The position numbers and the translations under genes are program-made. Below, in pieces: positions 6,817 through 9,385 of a DNA stretch of 9,385 nt; position 1 is the stretch's first letter; every line of letters starts with the position of its first letter. The notes beneath the pieces were generated by a model. It made no database searches and had not been told where the DNA came from. It was given only the letters and a program-made list of their open reading frames with translations. Source of the DNA: Sphingomonas sp. (GTDB lineage: Bacteria > Pseudomonadota > Alphaproteobacteria > Sphingomonadales > Sphingomonadaceae); contig PNLG01000449.1 of the NCBI GenBank assembly GCA_013822915.1, positions 1-9,385 of the forward strand, in the 5' to 3' direction.

Positions 6817-6883
6817 GTCGGTCTCGCTTTGCGCGCCATTGCGCGGTATAACACCACAAACCCAGTGCATCGGGGAAATGACA
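6817..6883. promoter_or_regulatory. Divergent control region between two methyltransferase-type genes
   Basis: A 67-base gap. TATAAC at 6847-6852 resembles a -10 element for the + strand gene, and the reverse reading of the same spot (GGTGTTATACC) could serve the minus strand gene, but no good -35 is found at 16-18 bases. Just upstream, TTGCGCG occurs twice in direct orientation (6829-6835 and 6839-6845), with a 10-base period (one helical turn). This may be an operator half-site pair. All functional readings are inference. Confidence 0.3.
6872..6877 (+). promoter_or_regulatory. Ribosome binding site deciding the ICMT-like start
   Basis: GGGGAA is followed by ATG at 6878 with no spacer and by a second in-frame ATG at 6884 with a 6-base spacer. 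The spacing favours the second ATG as the true start. Confidence 0.5.
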
Positions 6884-7345
6884 ATGTCGAGCAAGGATCG
6901 TGGCGCCGCGATCAGTTTTCCACCGCCGCTCGTCTATCTCGGGCTGTGGTTGGCGGGGCTGGCGATTGAACGGTTCGTTACCCTGCCCCGGCTCGGCCTG
7001 CCCTGGCCGCTTGGCGCGGGCTTGGCAGCGGCGGGGCTGGCGCTGATCGCCGCTGCGATTGGCCTGTTCCGGCGGCGCGGCGAAAATCCTGAACCCTGGA
7101 CGCCGACCAACGCGATTGTCGACACCGGCATTTACGGCTGGACCCGCAATCCGATGTATATGGGCATGGCGATCGTGCATCTGGGGCTGGCGCTGGCGTT
7201 TGACAGTGTCGCCGCGCTCACGCTGCTCCCCGTGGCAATGGCGATCATCCAGACGCAGGTGATCGCGCGCGAGGAAGCCTATCTGCGCGAGAAATTCGGC
7301 ACTGCCTACACCGATTATTGCGGCCGCGTGCGCCGCTGGCTCTAA
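6884..7345 (+). CDS. Isoprenylcysteine carboxyl methyltransferase (ICMT)/PEMT-like membrane protein
   Basis: Integral membrane protein of 153 residues. Hydrophobic segments lie near residues 15-35, 43-62 and 92-122; the last could be a helical hairpin. The SAM-binding signature of bacterial ICMT/PEMT-like methyltransferases is present: a GENPEPWTPTNAIVDTGIYG stretch leading to TRNPMYMG (87-94), and the C-terminal REEAYLREKFGTAYTDYCGRVRRWL-type tail, where EE and the FGxxYxxYxxxVxRW pattern are diagnostic. Bacterial members methylate lipids or small hydrophobic acceptors, but specific substrates are mostly unknown. The start was chosen from the ribosome-binding-site spacing (ATG 6884; ATG 6878 adds two residues). 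The stop TAA overlaps the stop of the convergent gene by sharing CTAA (7342-7345). Confidence 0.88.
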   Translation: MSSKDRGAAISFPPPLVYLGLWLAGLAIERFVTLPRLGLPWPLGAGLAAAGLALIAAAIGLFRRRGENPEPWTPTNAIVDTGIYGWTRNPMYMGMAIVHLGLALAFDSVAALTLLPVAMAIIQTQVIAREEAYLREKFGTAYTDYCGRVRRWL

Positions 7346-7851
7346 CCCCCGCGCGCCTCGGCCAGGATCGCGCGCGCACGCCGCCACAGCATCAGCCGCT
7401 GCATCGTCAGCAAGCCGAACGTCGCGACAATCAACGCATCGGCGATCAGCACCGGGCCGACCGATCCCGCCCCGGCGCCATAGTGCCGCACGGAAAAGCG
7501 AATCGCGATGATAAGCAGGATGAACAACATCGCAAGCGGCGATTCGCGCTGGCTCAACCGGTGCGTTTCGGGGTCGAGCGTCACCGCAACCCAGCGCGCC
7601 CGCACCCAGCCGAGCAGCGCCCCCAGCGCCAGCGCGACGGCGCACACGACCCAGCCGATACCTCGTGGCGGCGCGGCATAGAGCAAAGTCCCCGCCAGCG
7701 ACCCGACCAGCACCGGCACTACCCATAGCCAGCCCAGCCGCAACCGCCGCCCGCGCTGCATCCGCCGAAACCGCATCGCCAGCACAAAGGCGATAAACGC
7801 GATCAGGAAAATCGTGCCAACGAGGCCGTTCGGCTGTGCCGGATCGGTCAT
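7342..7851 (-). CDS. CcdC/DUF1453-like multi-pass membrane protein
   Basis: Small inner-membrane protein of 169 residues with about five hydrophobic segments (near 9-26, 40-58, 65-85, 105-120 and 130-155). Between segments 3 and 4 lies a cytosolic-looking stretch with a basic WVRAR and DPETHRLSQRESPLA, a pattern I associate with the CcdC/DUF1453 group; this is family memory rather than a search result. The molecular function is unknown. CcdC in Bacillus was named from a locus linked to cytochrome c biogenesis, but that does not assign a function here. The start is ATG 7851, which overlaps the TGA of the upstream ABA4-like gene (ATGA), so the two are translationally coupled and probably act together. 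It is the last gene of the gcvPB operon and its TAG overlaps the convergent ICMT-like stop. Confidence 0.65.
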   Translation of the reverse strand: MTDPAQPNGLVGTIFLIAFIAFVLAMRFRRMQRGRRLRLGWLWVVPVLVGSLAGTLLYAAPPRGIGWVVCAVALALGALLGWVRARWVAVTLDPETHRLSQRESPLAMLFILLIIAIRFSVRHYGAGAGSVGPVLIADALIVATFGLLTMQRLMLWRRARAILAEARGG

Positions 7852-8297
7852 GCGACGGCCCGGCGCCCCAGCCCAAAGCCGCGCGTCAGCAACAGGTGCA
7901 AAAACAACCCCGCCGGGCCAGCGAAAAAGGTCAGGAGCAAAACCGGCGCCTGCACCAGCCGCCCGATGCGCCGCGCGTCGGCATCCTGCGCAATCCACAG
8001 CCCGGCGAACAGATCAAGCGCAAGATAATGCGTCCACCCCGCCACGACCCCGCCATCGCTCGCAAAAATCGCGCGGACACCGGCGATGGTCGAAAAATCG
8101 GGCGCGGCCCCGCGCGGCTCGCCAAAGCCGATCGTCAGCGCGATGGCCACCAGTCCCACGTAAAACAGGCTCAGCCCGCCCGCGCCGATCACCCGCAGCC
8201 CCCCGATCATCCCCGCGGGGCGCGGCGCCAGGATCAACACCAGCCACAGCAGCAGCGCGGCGCTGTTGACAACCTGAAACGTCGCGCCCCAGTTCAC
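7848..8297 (-). CDS. ABA4-like (DUF4281) membrane protein
   Basis: Inner-membrane protein of 149 residues with about four membrane segments. It matches the ABA4-like family in layout: an N-terminal MNWGATFQVVNSAALLLW segment followed by LILAPR, a central conserved GWTHYLALDLFAGLWI (87-102) preceded by ASDGGVVA, and a PVLLLTFFAGPAGLFLHLLL segment. Plant ABA4 is needed for neoxanthin formation from violaxanthin; the role of bacterial homologues is not established. If the host is a yellow sphingomonad, a carotenoid role is a possible but untested idea. The GTG start at 8297 begins one base after the gcvPB TAG (8299-8301), suggesting coupled translation, and it fits the family N-terminus. The TGA overlaps the ATG of the CcdC-like gene. 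Confidence 0.82.
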   Translation of the reverse strand: MNWGATFQVVNSAALLLWLVLILAPRPAGMIGGLRVIGAGGLSLFYVGLVAIALTIGFGEPRGAAPDFSTIAGVRAIFASDGGVVAGWTHYLALDLFAGLWIAQDADARRIGRLVQAPVLLLTFFAGPAGLFLHLLLTRGFGLGRRAVA

Positions 8298-8298
8298 C

Positions 8299-9385
8299 CT
8301 ATTCGGCTGCCACGGGCAGGTCGGGCGCTTTCCACGTCAGCACCGGCTTGCGCGCTGCTTGCGTTTCGTCGAGCCGGGCGCGCGGCGCATAATGCGGCGC
8401 CGATTTCAGCGCCGGATCGCCCGCCTTTGCCCGCGCCGCCACGCTGCGTAACGCGCCGATAAACTGATCGAGCGCCGCCTTGCCCTCGGTCTCGGTCGGC
8501 TCGACCAGCATCGCGCCGTGCACGACGAGCGGGAAATACACCGTCATCGGGTGAAACCCCTCATCAATCAGCCCCTTGGCGATGTCGAGCGTGGTAAAGC
8601 CGTCGGCCATACCATTGTCGCTGAACAATGCCTCATGCATGCACGGCCCGCCATGCGCGAACGGCGCGTCGAGCACATCCTCCAGACTGCGCAGCACATA
8701 ATTGGCGTTCAGCACCGCGTCCTCCGCCACCTGACGCAAGCCATCGGCGCCGTGGCTGAGGATATAGGTCAGCGCGCGGGTGAACATCCCCATTTGCCCG
8801 TGAAATGCGGTCATCCGGCCAAAACTGTCGGGATGGCGGTCGCCGACCGTCTCCTCTTCCACCAGCGTGATATGCCCATCGGCATAGCGTTCGGTGAACG
8901 GCAGCGGCCCGAACGGTGACAGCGCTTCGGACAGCACCACCGGGCCAGAGCCCGGCCCGCCGCCCCCATGAGGGGTGGAGAATGTCTTGTGCAGGTTGAT
9001 GTGCATCGCATCGACGCCGAGATCGCCGGGCCGCACCCGGCCGACAATCGCGTTGAAATTCGCGCCATCGCAATAGACATAGCCGCCTGCCGCGTGCACC
9101 GCGTCCGAAATTTCCTTCAGGTCGCGCTCGAACAACCCGCAGGTATTGGGGTTGGTGATCATGACGCCGGCGACATCGGGGCCGAGCCGGGCTTTCAGTG
9201 CGGCGGTGTCGACCCGGCCCTCGGGCGTGGCGGGGATATCCTCCACCGCAAAGCCTGCAAAGGCGGCGGTCGCCGGGTTGGTGCCATGCGCCGATTCGGG
9301 GACCAGAATAACCTTGCGATTGCCCTCGCCCCGCGCCTCAAGCGCGGCCTTGATGCACAAAATGCCGCAGAGTTCGCCATGCGCA
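8299..9385 (-). CDS. gcvPB: Glycine dehydrogenase (decarboxylating) subunit 2, GcvPB (5' truncated by window)
   Basis: Subunit 2 of the split P-protein of the glycine cleavage system, which decarboxylates glycine with pyridoxal phosphate and passes the aminomethyl group to lipoylated GcvH. 361 C-terminal residues are in the window; the frame stays open to the edge with AHGELCGILCIKAA, so the TTG at 9360 is internal and about 150 residues are missing. Landmarks: PESAHGTNPATAA, ITNPNTCGLFE, YCDGANFNAI, and INLHKTFSTPHGGGGPGSGP with the PLP-binding lysine (AAG at 8986-8988). The C-terminal HPMTVYFPLVVHGAMLVEPTE stretch is also typical. gcvPA and the other gcv genes are expected further upstream, outside the window. 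Two membrane-protein genes follow in the same transcript. No defect is visible. Confidence 0.95.
   Translation of the reverse strand, partial: AHGELCGILCIKAALEARGEGNRKVILVPESAHGTNPATAAFAGFAVEDIPATPEGRVDTAALKARLGPDVAGVMITNPNTCGLFERDLKEISDAVHAAGGYVYCDGANFNAIVGRVRPGDLGVDAMHINLHKTFSTPHGGGGPGSGPVVLSEALSPFGPLPFTERYADGHITLVEEETVGDRHPDSFGRMTAFHGQMGMFTRALTYILSHGADGLRQVAEDAVLNANYVLRSLEDVLDAPFAHGGPCMHEALFSDNGMADGFTTLDIAKGLIDEGFHPMTVYFPLVVHGAMLVEPTETEGKAALDQFIGALRSVAARAKAGDPALKSAPHYAPRARLDETQAARKPVLTWKAPDLPVAAE

Noticed and set aside
6659..7876. A 405-codon open frame on the - strand
   Set aside because: It crosses the DUF938 gene in another frame, the ICMT-like gene in antisense and the CcdC-like gene in another frame. 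Its low-complexity Arg/Ala/Gly composition marks it as a GC artefact.
9358..9360. TTG as a start for gcvPB
   Set aside because: The conserved AHGELCGILC stretch continues upstream in frame to the window edge, so the gene is cut by the window.

Overview
The window is GC-rich, almost fully coding DNA with the look of an alphaproteobacterium, most likely a sphingomonad (order Sphingomonadales). I infer this from the split glycine decarboxylase gene (a separate gcvPB), GC-biased third positions, frequent GTG starts, and the types of conserved hypothetical proteins. No rRNA, tRNA, CRISPR array, insertion sequence or phage gene is visible, and no gap between genes exceeds 100 bases. It reads as ordinary chromosome with several little-studied genes.

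Layout. (1) Positions 1-2624, + strand: a tight operon of the 3' part of glpD (respiratory glycerol-3-phosphate dehydrogenase), trhO (rhodanese-type tRNA uridine hydroxylase) and a small AAA_28-type P-loop ATPase. The trhO start follows the glpD stop directly, and the ATPase GTG overlaps the trhO stop. (2) Positions 2621-5207, - strand: proS (prolyl-tRNA synthetase of the archaeal/eukaryote-like type), then a gene for an exported protein that I read as a divergent M14-like zinc peptidase or amidohydrolase. (3) Positions 5287-6186, + strand: a DMT/EamA transporter, divergent from proS. (4) Positions 6190-7345: a DUF938 methyltransferase (-) and an isoprenylcysteine-methyltransferase-like membrane protein (+), diverging from a 67-base control region. 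(5) Positions 7342-9385, - strand: gcvPB (5' part outside the window), an ABA4-like membrane protein and a CcdC/DUF1453-like membrane protein, joined by a 1-base gap and an ATGA overlap.

How the parts relate. glpD feeds electrons from glycerol-3-phosphate into the respiratory chain. trhO and proS serve tRNA modification and charging. gcvPB belongs to the glycine cleavage system. The links to the membrane-protein pair, the ATPase and the exported hydrolase rest on gene order only. All three tail-to-tail junctions are extremely compact: two share a four-base stop overlap (TTAA, CTAA) and one is a 7-bp hairpin that contains both stop codons.

The best leads are the exported M14-like protein next to proS, the ABA4-like/CcdC-like pair coupled to gcvPB, and the ProRS whose C-terminal cysteines are largely lost. 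I did not find a clear, self-contained new defence or mobile system.
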